Assembly (NCBI GenBank): GCA_949841355.1
Contig: CATKZP010000002.1
Span: 124,001-188,000, forward strand
DNA length: 64,000 bases
From: an uncultured Oscillospiraceae bacterium
Lineage (GTDB): Bacteria > Bacillota > Clostridia > Oscillospirales > Oscillospiraceae
Direction: 5' to 3'
Under the pieces are notes generated by a model. The model was given only the letters and a program-made list of their open reading frames with translations, made no database searches and was not told where the DNA came from. Shown piece by piece: positions 8,278 through 16,257 of this stretch (the stretch's first letter is position 1; the number at the start of each line of letters is the position of its first letter). The position numbers and the translations under genes were made by a program.

Positions 8278-9381
8278 TCACCGCGCGCCTTCCGCCGGTA
8301 CGGCTTTTTTGATCCGTTCCGCCGTTTGAGGCAGCCGGACTCCCGCCTCCGCCCCGACGGATGCTTTTCTCCGGCGCATCCGCCGGCCCGCCGCCAGGAT
8401 GATGGCGGTGGCGGCCAGCACCAGATAGCAGTTCAGCGTCCGGCTCAAAATCATGGCGGGCGCCACCAGCCCCTGGCCATACACCAGCAGGAACCCGCGC
8501 AGGAACACGCTTTCCGCCGCCCCGGCGGACCCGGGCAGGGGCAGATAGCCCACCGCGATGGCGCACAGCGCCTGGAGGGCCATCACCTCCCACAGCGAGA
8601 AGCCGGACAGCCCGAAGGCACGGTAGACCACATAGGGCATGGCGTAGGAGCAGGCCAGCTGAAGGGCGCTCAGCCCCACCACCTTGGCCAGCAGTTCCGG
8701 GGAACGGCGGATGAGATTCGCGCCCCGGCGGTATTCCGCCAGGTGCTCGTCCGCCCTGGCCTCCAGCCCCGCCCTGTCCAACGCGGGGAACAGCTTCGCC
8801 CCCAGGGCGATGCAGCCATACAGCAGCTTTTTGGCGGGGCCGGGGAGGAACAGGAAGAGGAACATGGCCGCATCCAGCAGGGCGAACACCGCCAGGCCGA
8901 AGCCCAGCAGCAGCCCCACCTGTCCCCCCAGGCGCTCGGTGAGCCCGCCTGCGGCACACAGGGCAAAGACGCCCCACCCCATGGCCGCGGTATTGTAGCC
9001 GATGGTGACCAGCAGCATGTCCAGCGCGCCGGTGGCGGCAGGGGTGCCGTCCTTGCTCATGGACACCACCTGGGCGGGCTGGCCGCCGGTGGCAGAGGGG
9101 GTGATGGTGCTGAAAAAGAAGCCCACACAGGAATAATACGCGCACCGCCGGAAGGGCTGGGGACTGCCCAGAGCGCGCAGAATGGAGTGGGTGGCCTTAG
9201 CCTCGCAGCAGATGAACAGCGCCATCAACGGCACGCCCAGCAGCAGCACCCGCCAGTCGGCGCTGAGCAGGGCGGCGGCCAGCTGCCCCGGCGTCTGCTG
9301 CTGGAAGATGGTGTATACTGTCCAGGCCAGCAGGGCAAACACCGCCCCGGTGCACACAATATTTTTCAGCTGGTTTTTCAC
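8278..9381 (-). CDS. Lysylphosphatidylglycerol synthase/YbhN-like membrane flippase family protein
   Basis: An integral membrane protein of about 367 residues. I place the start at GTG 9381, not the ATG at 9426: it gives a four-base GTGA overlap with the upstream glycosyltransferase and has a GGAGGAAGGGAG ribosome site. It has about eight hydrophobic helices and the family pattern of the UPF0104/LPG-synthase transmembrane domain, including FFSTITPSATGGQPAQV and the YLPLPGSAGAAES block near the end. There is no soluble aminoacyl-transferase half, so it is a stand-alone membrane domain, thought in this family to move lipids or polyprenyl glycans across the membrane. Coupling to a diacylglycerol glucosyltransferase-like gene supports a role in glycolipid or cell-envelope synthesis. 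Confidence 0.8.
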   Translation of the reverse strand: MKNQLKNIVCTGAVFALLAWTVYTIFQQQTPGQLAAALLSADWRVLLLGVPLMALFICCEAKATHSILRALGSPQPFRRCAYYSCVGFFFSTITPSATGGQPAQVVSMSKDGTPAATGALDMLLVTIGYNTAAMGWGVFALCAAGGLTERLGGQVGLLLGFGLAVFALLDAAMFLFLFLPGPAKKLLYGCIALGAKLFPALDRAGLEARADEHLAEYRRGANLIRRSPELLAKVVGLSALQLACSYAMPYVVYRAFGLSGFSLWEVMALQALCAIAVGYLPLPGSAGAAESVFLRGFLLVYGQGLVAPAMILSRTLNCYLVLAATAIILAAGRRMRRRKASVGAEAGVRLPQTAERIKKAVPAEGAR

Positions 9382-10451
9382 GCGCGGACACTCCCTTCCT
9401 CCGCCAACGAGCGCACCACGGCGCACGCGGCGGTGCGGCTGAGGTCGGCGGCCATCTCGTCCATGGCCCGCTCCATGGCGGACAGGGCCAGGTCGTCATA
9501 GATGGTCTCCCGGATGGCGGCGAGACAGGCGCTCTCCTCCTTGGCGGCGATGCGGGCCATGCCCCGGCGCACCAGGAAGTTGGCGTTCTCCTGCTCCTGC
9601 TTCAAAAACGGCTGCCAGGCCAGGATGGGCAGCCGGGCGGCAATGGCCTCGAAGCAGGTGATGCCGCCGGGCTTGGACAGCATGAGGCTGGCCCGGGCCA
9701 TGTACTTCTCCACCTGAGTGGTGAAGGGAACGGCCTCGATGTTCTCATACCTGCCGTCCAGGCGCTGGAAGAGCTTGTCGTTGCGGCCGGTGAGGATCGT
9801 GGTGTGCACGCCGGGCAGGGCGTTGAGGGCCTGGTAAAAGGAATCCCTCCGGGGCATGAGGCCCAGGCCGCCCCCCATGATGAGCAGCTCCCGCCGTTTG
9901 GAAGCGTCCTTGCGGGCGGGTTGGAACCGCCCGCTGACGGGGATGCCGGACACCACCACGGCGTCCGGATCGGCGCCCTTGGCGATGAATCCCTGGCGCA
10001 CGGACTCCTCCGCCACCAGATAGCAGTCGGTGCCCGGGTGGAGCCATTCGCTGTGGCAGGTCACGTCGGTGACGCAGGTGACCAGAGGGATGTCCGACGG
10101 CCCCTCCTCCTTGTATTTGGCCATGGCGGCGGAGCAGATGGGGTGGGTGGACACCACCACGTCGGGCGCGTACTCGTCCAGCAGCCGGTCCAGCCCGCCC
10201 AGCAGGTTGTCCCCCCGGCCGTCGCCGGAGTCGTTCACCGTCAGGTCGTGGTAGATGTTATAGAACACCCCGCCGTAAGTCACCAGCACGTTAAACCACC
10301 AGTACATGGCGGGGGCCGCCTCGGGGACGGCGTATTCAAACAGGTCGATGACATCGGCCTTATGGCCCTCCTGCTCCAGCTGCTCCCGCAGCGCGTTGGC
10401 GGCGGACAGATGGCCCATGCCGAATTTGCCTGTCAAAATCAAAATGTTCAT
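9378..10451 (-). CDS. Diacylglycerol glucosyltransferase/MGDG synthase family glycosyltransferase
   Basis: About 357 residues starting at MNILILTGKFGMGH; GGAGGAGCTTC stands just before this ATG, so the 21-codon upstream extension in the ORF track is not used. The N-terminal half is the MGDG-synthase-like domain (KFGMGHLSAANALREQLE, DVVVSTHPICSAAM) and the C-terminal half is a GT-B nucleotide-sugar fold (ASLMLSKPGGITCFEAIAARLP). Relatives such as UgtP add glucose to diacylglycerol at the inner face of the membrane to make glycolipid anchors. It is the first gene of a two-gene operon with a YbhN-like membrane protein. The exact sugar and acceptor cannot be read from sequence. Confidence 0.85.
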   Translation of the reverse strand: MNILILTGKFGMGHLSAANALREQLEQEGHKADVIDLFEYAVPEAAPAMYWWFNVLVTYGGVFYNIYHDLTVNDSGDGRGDNLLGGLDRLLDEYAPDVVVSTHPICSAAMAKYKEEGPSDIPLVTCVTDVTCHSEWLHPGTDCYLVAEESVRQGFIAKGADPDAVVVSGIPVSGRFQPARKDASKRRELLIMGGGLGLMPRRDSFYQALNALPGVHTTILTGRNDKLFQRLDGRYENIEAVPFTTQVEKYMARASLMLSKPGGITCFEAIAARLPILAWQPFLKQEQENANFLVRRGMARIAAKEESACLAAIRETIYDDLALSAMERAMDEMAADLSRTAACAVVRSLAEEGSVRA

Positions 10452-10537
10452 GAAGCTCCTCCTTACGTCGGCACAAGCTGCGCTCGCCTGCTTCCGCCTG
10501 CGGCGGAAGCTCATGCAGATGTCGTTTGACAGTACCG

Positions 10538-10565
10538 ATTATAGAGGACAAATCTTCATTTTCAA
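10538..10565 (-). promoter_or_regulatory. Sigma-A promoter of the glycolipid operon
   Basis: On the minus strand TTGAAA (10565-10560), 16-base spacer, TATAAT (10543-10538), about 85 bases ahead of the glycosyltransferase ATG. It shows that this pair is transcribed apart from the phosphopantetheinyl transferase gene upstream. Confidence 0.7.
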
Positions 10566-10599
10566 TACAGATGCGTCTTATATTTTGGTGGGGTTTTCC

Positions 10600-11121
10600 T
10601 TAAGAATCTCTTAAGCCCGGCAGCTCTCCGGCCTCCAGCCACACCACCCCCTCCGGCGGCGCGCCGTGGCAGCACACCGCCCCCCGCCAGCCCTCTCCTT
10701 CAAAGCCGGCGCAGCAGCCCTGGGGCACCGCCGCCTCCCTGGGGGGATAGAGGGGGGCGTCCTCCCGCTTGCACCAGCTCTCCTTCCTGGTCCACAGGCG
10801 GTAAAAGTCCTCCCAGCTGCCGTCAAATTCCTCCCGTTCCACCTCGCTCAGAACGTAGGCGGGCAGGCCCGGCCGCCGGGGGCGGACCACCTCCACGTCC
10901 ACCCCCACCGGGGCGTCGGACAGCGCGCACAGCGCCAGCCCCCCGCTGTGGGACAGGGAGAACCACCGCCCCGCATCCCCCGCGAACAGCGGCTTGCCCC
11001 GGGGGGAGCGCTCCACCGGCGGCAGCTCCTCCCACCCCCAGCAGAGCCTTACCGCCGCGGCCAGCAGCGGCCAGGCCAGCGTCCGCCCGTCTCCACCCGC
11101 CGTGCCATACACTCGGGTCAT
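10600..11121 (-). CDS. 4'-phosphopantetheinyl transferase, Sfp type
   Basis: A 173-residue enzyme that would transfer phosphopantetheine from CoA to a carrier-protein serine. The family signatures are visible: FSLSHSGGLALCAL, then VGVDVEVVRPRR (Mg-binding Asp and Glu) and FYRLWTRKESWCK (the W-x-x-K-E-S/A block). It is shorter than Sfp (about 220 residues), as is common for stand-alone clostridial members. The ATG follows GGGAGGG. It is last in a run of three genes on this strand (HD protein, TrmO, this gene) but is separated from TrmO by 64 bases holding a GC-rich hairpin (about 11146-11178) with no T run. No polyketide or peptide synthetase lies in the window, so its carrier partner is unknown. 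Confidence 0.87.
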   Translation of the reverse strand: MTRVYGTAGGDGRTLAWPLLAAAVRLCWGWEELPPVERSPRGKPLFAGDAGRWFSLSHSGGLALCALSDAPVGVDVEVVRPRRPGLPAYVLSEVEREEFDGSWEDFYRLWTRKESWCKREDAPLYPPREAAVPQGCCAGFEGEGWRGAVCCHGAPPEGVVWLEAGELPGLRDS

Positions 11122-11185
11122 GGTATCCCTCCCAGTTTCATCTGCCGGAAGGCCGCCCTCCTCCCGGAGGGCGGCCCTGCTCTCA

Positions 11186-11899
11186 TCAAATCCCGGACGG
11201 CTCGATGTCCGTCACCGTCAGCACGCCGTCCTGGACGGTGAAGCGCACCTCCAGCCCGGCGAAGCCGAACCCATACACCCGCCCCGGGTCGTCCTGGTAA
11301 GAGGGCCGGGGGTCCTGGGCCAGCACCCCAAACAGCGCCGCCCGGCGCTCGGGCTCCACCCGGGAGAGCAGCTCCGGTGGTATGTCCACCGTCAAAACCC
11401 CCTCCGGCGCGCTCCCGGCAAAGCCCCCGGCCGCCTCGGGGCGGCAGTCGGCGTAGGGCACGTAGGGCTTCACGTCCAGAATGGGGGTGCCGTCCAGCAG
11501 GTCCGCGCCGGACACATGGAGCACCGGGCCGTCGGGCGTGTCCCACTCCACCCCCTCCAGCCTCACACAGGACAGGCCGATGGGGTTGGGCCGGAAGGGA
11601 GACCGGGTGGCGAACACCCCCAGCCGCTTATTCCCCCCCAGCCGCGGGGGGCGCACGGTGGGCGACCAGCCCCGCCCCCGGTTCTGGGAGAACTCCCAGA
11701 TCAGCCACAGGTGGGAAAAGCCCTCAATGCCCCGCAGGGCCTCCGGCATCCGGAAGGGCGGGGCAAACACCACCTGGGCCCGCAGCTCCTCCACCAACCC
11801 CGCCTGCCGGGGCACGCCGAACTTGGTGGCGAAGTCGGAGCGGATATGGGCGATGGGCTCCATCGGGGCGGCCGGCAGGCGGCCGGACTGGCCGTTCAT
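11186..11899 (-). CDS. trmO: tRNA (N6-threonylcarbamoyladenosine-37)-N6-methyltransferase TrmO
   Basis: A 237-residue protein of the TsaA/TrmO family, which methylates the t6A base at position 37 of certain tRNAs with S-adenosylmethionine. Recognisable blocks: PIAHIRSDFATKFGVPRQ at the start, IEGFSHLWLIWEF, the strongly conserved GVFATRSPFRPNPIGLS, and DILDVKPYVPYAD-like ILDVKPYVPYAD. The C-terminal extension (PELLSRVEPERRAALFGVLAQDPRPSYQ) is also typical. The start at 11899 overlaps the stop of the HD gene by four bases (ATGA), which supports translational coupling. A downstream ATG (MEPIAH) would fit the family start better but lacks a ribosome site. Confidence 0.9.
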   Translation of the reverse strand: MNGQSGRLPAAPMEPIAHIRSDFATKFGVPRQAGLVEELRAQVVFAPPFRMPEALRGIEGFSHLWLIWEFSQNRGRGWSPTVRPPRLGGNKRLGVFATRSPFRPNPIGLSCVRLEGVEWDTPDGPVLHVSGADLLDGTPILDVKPYVPYADCRPEAAGGFAGSAPEGVLTVDIPPELLSRVEPERRAALFGVLAQDPRPSYQDDPGRVYGFGFAGLEVRFTVQDGVLTVTDIEPSGI

Positions 11900-12465
11900 C
11901 CTTCGGATGAATGGCTGTCCTGGCTGGCGCGCATGGCCAGAATGGTCTTGCCGATGAGCTCGTCCAGCTCCCAGCCCAGCATGGCCGCGCCCTGCTCAAT
12001 GACCTCCCGGGAGCACCCGGCGGCAAAGCGCTTATCCTTATACTTCTTCTTCACCGACTTGACCTCCAGGTCGGACACGCTTTTGGACGGGCGCATCAGG
12101 GCTACCGCGCCGATGAGCCCCGTCAGCTCGTCCACGGCGAAGAGCACCTTCTCCATCTGGCTTTCCGGGGCGATGTCCACGCACTCGCCATAGCCGTGGC
12201 TGGCGGTGGCGCGCACCACAGACTCGTCGATATCCCGCGCCCGCATCAGCTCCTGGCTCTTGACGCAGTGCTCCTCGGGCCACCGCTCAAAGTCCAGGTC
12301 GTGGAGAATGCCCACCGTCTCCCAGAGGGCGGCCTCATCCCCGCAGCCCAGCTCCTGGGCGAACCAGCTCATCACGCCGCCCACCGTGCGGGCGTGCCTG
12401 CGGTGGAACTCACCCTCATTGAACTCACATAAAAGCTCCCACGCCTGTTCCGGGGTCGGGATCAT
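11896..12465 (-). CDS. HD-domain phosphohydrolase-like protein
   Basis: A 189-residue protein of the HDIG/HD family. The metal ligands appear as H in FHRRHARTVGG, the HD pair in VGILHDLDFERWPEEH and further His/Asp in ATASHGYG and FAVDELTGL. This small type is common in Firmicutes and its substrate is usually unknown; it is probably a cytosolic metal-dependent phosphohydrolase. The motif PEEHCVKS matches a conserved subfamily often annotated as hydrolase. It is first in an operon with trmO, has a good ribosome site (aaaggagag) and a promoter just upstream, but no functional link to tRNA modification is established. Confidence 0.8.
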   Translation of the reverse strand: MIPTPEQAWELLCEFNEGEFHRRHARTVGGVMSWFAQELGCGDEAALWETVGILHDLDFERWPEEHCVKSQELMRARDIDESVVRATASHGYGECVDIAPESQMEKVLFAVDELTGLIGAVALMRPSKSVSDLEVKSVKKKYKDKRFAAGCSREVIEQGAAMLGWELDELIGKTILAMRASQDSHSSEG

Positions 12466-12497
12466 AGAAATCTCTCCTTTATATATGATATTCTCAA

Positions 12498-12526
12498 ATC
12501 ATATACCGCCCTTCCTCTATTGTCAA
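12498..12526 (-). promoter_or_regulatory. Sigma-A promoter of the HD-trmO-phosphopantetheinyl transferase run
   Basis: On the minus strand TTGACA (12526-12521), 17-base spacer, TATGAT (12503-12498), roughly 30 bases ahead of the HD gene. Confidence 0.75.
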
Positions 12527-12543
12527 GGGCGGTCATTTCCCTG

Positions 12544-12572
12544 TTGACTTTCCCCGTGGGAACCAGTACAAT
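12544..12572 (+). promoter_or_regulatory. Sigma-A promoter of the cysteine desulfurase operon
   Basis: TTGACT (12544-12549), 17-base spacer, TACAAT (12567-12572). Back to back with the minus-strand promoter; the two -35 boxes are only 17 bases apart. Confidence 0.75.
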
Positions 12573-12615
12573 ACAAGGACCATCTCAGCCACTTCACCCA
12601 GGGGAGGACTCCGCC

Positions 12616-13761
12616 ATGGACCAAAACAGCCTGATCTATTTCGATTACGCCGCCACCACCCCGGTGCGGCGGGAGGCCGCCGCCGCCCTGCTGGACGCGC
12701 TGGCGCACTTCGGCAACCCCTCCTCCCGCTACGGCTTCGGCCGGGAGGCCGCCCGGCGGGTGAAGGAGGACCGGGAGGCGGTGGCAACCGCCTTCGGCTG
12801 CTCCCCCGACGAGCTGTTCTTCACCTCCTGCGGCACGGAGGGCGACAACTGGGCCATCCGCCGGGGGGCGGAGCTGAACCGCCGCCGGGGGAAGCACATT
12901 GTCACCACCGCCATCGAGCACGCCGCCGTGCTGGAGACCTGCCGGGACCTGGAGCGCCAGGGGTATGAGGTCACCTGCTTGAAGCCCGGCCGGTCGGGCC
13001 GGGTCACGGCGGAGCAGCTGGCCGCCGCCCTGCGGCCGGACACGGCGCTGGTGTCCATGATGCTGGTGAACAACGAGACCGGGGCCGTCCTGCCCGTGGC
13101 GGACTGCGTTCGGGCCGTCAAGGCTTTCGACCCCGCCATCCTCTTCCACTGCGACGCGGTGCAGGGCTTTTTAAAGACGCCCGAGCCCCTCGCCCGCCTG
13201 GGGGCGGACCTTGTGGCCGTCAGCGGCCACAAGATCGGCGCGCCCAAGGGCGTCGGCGCGCTCTACATCAAAAAGGGCGTGCGCCTGCCCCCCCTGCTCA
13301 CCGGGGGCGGCCAGGAGGAGGGCCTGCGCTCCGGCACCGAGGCCACGGCCCAAATCGCCGCCTTCGCCGCCGCCGTCCGGGCGGTGGCGGCGGACGAAAC
13401 CCGGCTGGAGCGCACCGCCTCCATCAAGGACTACACCCTCTCCCGGCTCAAGCAGGCCCTGCCCCGCCTGGAGGTCATCTCCCAGGGGGACGCCCCCCAT
13501 ATCTGCGCCGTCACCCTGCCGGGGTACAAGAGCGAGGTGGTGGTGCGGGTGCTGGGAGATCGGGGCGTATGCGTCTCCTCCGGCTCCGCCTGCCACAAGG
13601 GCAGGCCCAGCCACGTGTTCGCCGCCATGAACCTGCCCAAGTCCTGGCTGGACGGGGCGCTGCGGCTGTCCTTTTCGCCGGACTCCACGAAGGAGGAGGC
13701 GGACGTCCTGGTGTCCGCCCTCAGGGACGCGGCGGGCAGCCTGTTCACCACATTATCGTAA
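12616..13761 (+). CDS. Cysteine desulfurase (NifS/IscS family)
   Basis: About 381 residues from MDQNSLIYFDYAATTPV; AGGGGAGGAC sits just upstream, so the longer start in the ORF track is rejected. It is a class V aminotransferase-fold, PLP-dependent enzyme that takes sulfur from cysteine. The N-terminal FDYAATTPV, the PLP-stacking His in TTAIEHAAVLETC, the Schiff-base Lys in AVSGHKIGAPKGVG and the persulfide-forming Cys in VSSGSACHKGRP are all present. No IscU or thiI neighbour is seen, so whether it feeds Fe-S clusters, tRNA thiolation or another pathway is open. It is followed after 16 bases by a MATE exporter and is probably co-transcribed with it. Confidence 0.92.
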   Translation: MDQNSLIYFDYAATTPVRREAAAALLDALAHFGNPSSRYGFGREAARRVKEDREAVATAFGCSPDELFFTSCGTEGDNWAIRRGAELNRRRGKHIVTTAIEHAAVLETCRDLERQGYEVTCLKPGRSGRVTAEQLAAALRPDTALVSMMLVNNETGAVLPVADCVRAVKAFDPAILFHCDAVQGFLKTPEPLARLGADLVAVSGHKIGAPKGVGALYIKKGVRLPPLLTGGGQEEGLRSGTEATAQIAAFAAAVRAVAADETRLERTASIKDYTLSRLKQALPRLEVISQGDAPHICAVTLPGYKSEVVVRVLGDRGVCVSSGSACHKGRPSHVFAAMNLPKSWLDGALRLSFSPDSTKEEADVLVSALRDAAGSLFTTLS

Positions 13762-13777
13762 AAGGAGCATCCACGCC

Positions 13778-15175
13778 ATGTTCAAGCTATTCCGGCGGGA
13801 GCCGGGCTTTTATCCCAAGCTGCTCTCCCTGGCTCTGCCCATCCTGCTGCAAAACCTCATCACCAACTCCCTGGGCCTGGTGGACACCTTCATGGTGGGC
13901 ACCATGGGGGAGGGCCCTCTGGCCGGCGTCACCCTGGCCAACATCCCCGTATTCGTGGTCCAGCTGATGATGTTCGGCATACAGAGCGGTTCCTCCGTCC
14001 TCATCAGCCAGTACCGCGGCAAGGGGGACACCCAGGCCATCAACCGGGTCATGGGCATCGGCATGTACGCCGCCGGGGCCATCGGCCTCACCTTCGCCCT
14101 CATCATGGGCTTCCTGCCCACCCAGTTCATGGGTCTGTTCGGCACCGACGCCGCTGTGGTGGCCACCGCCGCCCGCTACGCCCGCATTGTGGGCTGGTCC
14201 TATTTCTTCGACAGCTTTGTGCAGGTCTACATCGGCGTCCACCGGGCCATGGGCAATCCCAGCCGGGGCCTGGTGATTCTGGGCGCCTCCATGGCCAGCA
14301 ACACCTTCCTCAACTGGGTGTTCATCTTCGGCAATCTGGGCGCTCCCCGGCTGGCGGAGGAGGGCGCGGCCCTGGCTACCCTGCTGGCCCGGGTGCTGTC
14401 CTGCTCCATCGCCGTGGGCTGGGCGGTGCTGGACAAACGCTTCAAGCTCTCCCCCGCCCTGCTCTTCCGCCCCGGGCGGGAGATGACCCGGCGCTTCATC
14501 CGCTTCTCCACCCCCGTGATGTGCAATGAGACCTTCTGGGGCCTGGGCACCTCCCTGTTCCCCACCATCATGGGACATATGGACGGCTCCCAGGAGATCC
14601 TGGCCGCCTACGCCATCGCCGGCAACATCACCAACCTGTGCACCGTGGGGGTGTTCGCCATCTCGGGCACCGCCGCCATCCTCATCGGCCAGGAGATCGG
14701 CTCCGGCCGCACCGACCGGGTATACTCCCTGGGCGCGCTGCTCAACGCGCTGGCCTTTCTGTTCGGGCTGGGAGCGGGGCTTTTGTTCCTGGGACTGCTG
14801 CACTGGTTCGTCGTCCCGGTGCTCTACCCGCTGTTCGGCCTGTCCTCCGCAGCGGGGGACATCTGCACCATGATGCTCACGGTGGTGTTCACCATGATGC
14901 CCCTGCGGTCCTTTGAGTGCACCAACATCGTGGGGGTGCTCCGGGGCGGCGGGGATGTGAAAATGGCCACCCTCATCGACCTCACCCCGCTGTGGGTGGT
15001 GGCCCTGCCCATGGCTGTGCTGTCGGGGCTGGTGTTCCAGGTGGGCATATTCTGGGTGTACCTGTCCATGATGAGCGAAAACGTGGTCAAGGGCATTCTG
15101 GGCATACACCGATTCCTCAGCGGCAAATGGATCAACGACGTCACCATCTCCGCCCGCACCCAGGCCGGGGCGTGA
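13778..15175 (+). CDS. MATE-family multidrug/organic cation exporter
   Basis: A 465-residue membrane protein with about twelve hydrophobic helices in two similar halves, as expected for the MATE fold. The first half begins KLLSLALPILLQNLITNSLGLVDTFMVGTMG and the second half repeats the pattern with FIRFSTPVMCNETFWGLG, both typical of the family. MATE exporters use a sodium or proton gradient to pump cationic drugs or metabolites out of the cell. It follows the desulfurase gene by 16 bases with an AAAAGGAG ribosome site, so it probably shares that promoter. Substrate unknown. Confidence 0.92.
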   Translation: MFKLFRREPGFYPKLLSLALPILLQNLITNSLGLVDTFMVGTMGEGPLAGVTLANIPVFVVQLMMFGIQSGSSVLISQYRGKGDTQAINRVMGIGMYAAGAIGLTFALIMGFLPTQFMGLFGTDAAVVATAARYARIVGWSYFFDSFVQVYIGVHRAMGNPSRGLVILGASMASNTFLNWVFIFGNLGAPRLAEEGAALATLLARVLSCSIAVGWAVLDKRFKLSPALLFRPGREMTRRFIRFSTPVMCNETFWGLGTSLFPTIMGHMDGSQEILAAYAIAGNITNLCTVGVFAISGTAAILIGQEIGSGRTDRVYSLGALLNALAFLFGLGAGLLFLGLLHWFVVPVLYPLFGLSSAAGDICTMMLTVVFTMMPLRSFECTNIVGVLRGGGDVKMATLIDLTPLWVVALPMAVLSGLVFQVGIFWVYLSMMSENVVKGILGIHRFLSGKWINDVTISARTQAGA

Positions 15176-15204
15176 CAACCCAGGAAAATATTTGGAATAG
15201 GCCC

Positions 15205-15233
15205 TTGCATTCCGCCGCCTCTCGTGCTAAACT
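15205..15233 (+). promoter_or_regulatory. Sigma-A promoter of the Cys/His-repeat protein gene
   Basis: TTGCAT (15205-15210), 17-base spacer, TAAACT (15228-15233), about 60 bases ahead of the ATG. Confidence 0.6.
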
Positions 15234-15293
15234 GATTTTGGCGGACGCTGTGCCGCCCATCCAACGGAATGATTTTTTGGAGGTAAAAGCATC

Positions 15294-15770
15294 ATGTCTC
15301 TGAGAAGGTTTTTGATTTCCGCCGCTGCGGCCGTCTGCGCCGCCTCACTGCTGGTTCCCGCCGCCTTTGCCCACGGCGGCTGCCATGGCCGCGCCGCCCA
15401 GCGGACCGCCCAGCCCTGCGCGGTGGAGGACTGCACCCTCATCGGTTGGCACTACCACAGCCGTTCCCTTTACTGCGGCCACACCCACGGCGGCACGCTG
15501 TGCGGCGGCGACTGCGCCCCCCTGTGCGAGGTGGAGGACTGCCAGCTCGTTGGCCGCCACGATCACGACGGCGTGACCTACTGCGGCAATTGCCACGAGG
15601 ACGGATACTGTAACGGCAGCTGCCTCCCCCTGTGCGAGGCGGACGGCTGCACCCTCACCGGCCGCCACAATCACGACGGCGTGACCTACTGCGGCAGCAA
15701 TCACAGCAGCGGCTGGTGTGACGGCAGCTGTCCCATCTACTCCGGCGGCCGTCACGGCTGCCGCCATTGA
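15294..15770 (+). CDS. Secreted Cys/His-rich protein with three tandem repeats
   Basis: A 158-residue protein I do not recognise as a named family. It has a signal peptide (MSLRRFLISAAAAVCAASLLVPAAFA, cleavage near residue 26) and then three copies of a roughly 38-residue unit of the form C-x4-C-x-L-x-G-x-H-x-H-x5-Y-C-G-x2-H-x3-x-C-x-G-x-C-x-P-x-C. Repeat ends are clear at TLIGWHYHSR, QLVGRHDHDG and TLTGRHNHDG. The mature part is mostly Cys, His, Gly and Asp, so metal binding or a disulfide-knotted surface domain is likely. It has its own promoter, a TTTTTGGAGG ribosome site and a terminator, so it is a single-gene unit. Function is unknown. Confidence 0.8.
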   Translation: MSLRRFLISAAAAVCAASLLVPAAFAHGGCHGRAAQRTAQPCAVEDCTLIGWHYHSRSLYCGHTHGGTLCGGDCAPLCEVEDCQLVGRHDHDGVTYCGNCHEDGYCNGSCLPLCEADGCTLTGRHNHDGVTYCGSNHSSGWCDGSCPIYSGGRHGCRH

Positions 15771-15788
15771 CAATTCAATCCAACGCGC

Positions 15789-15824
15789 AAAGGGCGGGCC
15801 TTGAAAGGCCCGCCCTCGTTTTAT
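15789..15824. terminator. Terminator between the Cys/His-repeat gene and spoIIID
   Basis: Stem AGGGCGGGCCTT / AGGCCCGCCCT with a GAA loop at 15791-15816, followed by CGTTTTATT. It serves the plus-strand gene and may serve spoIIID in the other direction. Confidence 0.8.
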
Positions 15825-16057
15825 TCCCCTTTGTACTTTTTTCTGGTAGCGATGCCCCCCCGTATGTGGCGCTCCGCTTTGTTTTCGTTTAGAATCGCCT
15901 TCACCTGCTGGTACAGCCCCCGGTTGATGGCGGGCAGGCGTTCGCTCAGATCCTTATGTACGGTGGACTTGCTGATGCCGAAGCGGCTGGCGGCAGCCCG
16001 GACGGTGGTCTTGTTCTCAATGATGTAAAGCGCCAGCTCCTGGGCGCGCTCTTCCAT
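15821..16057 (-). CDS. spoIIID: Sporulation transcriptional regulator SpoIIID
   Basis: A short DNA-binding protein, about 78 residues from ATG 16057 (MEERAQELALYIIEN), where GAAGGGG stands just upstream; the ORF track uses a GTG 12 bases earlier. The helix-turn-helix (TTVRAAASRFGISKSTVHKDLSERLP) and the basic C-terminal tail (RHIRGGIATRKKYKGE) match SpoIIID closely. SpoIIID works in the mother cell during sporulation, activating or repressing genes of the sigma-E regulon. It is strong evidence that the organism belongs to a spore-forming lineage. A GCATATACAT stretch upstream (about 16106-16115, minus strand) loosely resembles a sigma-E -10 box, but I could not confirm a promoter. Confidence 0.93.
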   Translation of the reverse strand: MEERAQELALYIIENKTTVRAAASRFGISKSTVHKDLSERLPAINRGLYQQVKAILNENKAERHIRGGIATRKKYKGE

Positions 16058-16257
16058 GTTCCCCTTCACAAAAACAACACTCCCCGTTGTGGTTCTCTCA
16101 CAGGGAAATGTATATGCGGCCGTTGATGAATCTATGCAGCCCCGAAGTAACGCTCACCGCTCACAAGCGAGGGCGCCGCAGCCCCGCTTGTCCAGCACCG
16201 TACCCCCCTCGGCCTCAAACGCCATGCGTCGAACAAAATGCTGGAAACCCGGGATTT
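16058..16257. other. Intergenic region between spoIIID and rlmD
   Basis: About 200 bases with no convincing gene. The minus-strand frame across it (ending ...GCGALACER) has no ribosome site and runs into rlmD in another frame, so I do not call it. It should contain the spoIIID promoter and the end of the rlmD transcript. Confidence 0.5.

Noticed and set aside
11146-11178. Terminator between trmO and the phosphopantetheinyl transferase gene
   Set aside because: A strong GC stem is present but no T run follows on the minus strand, so I did not call a terminator.
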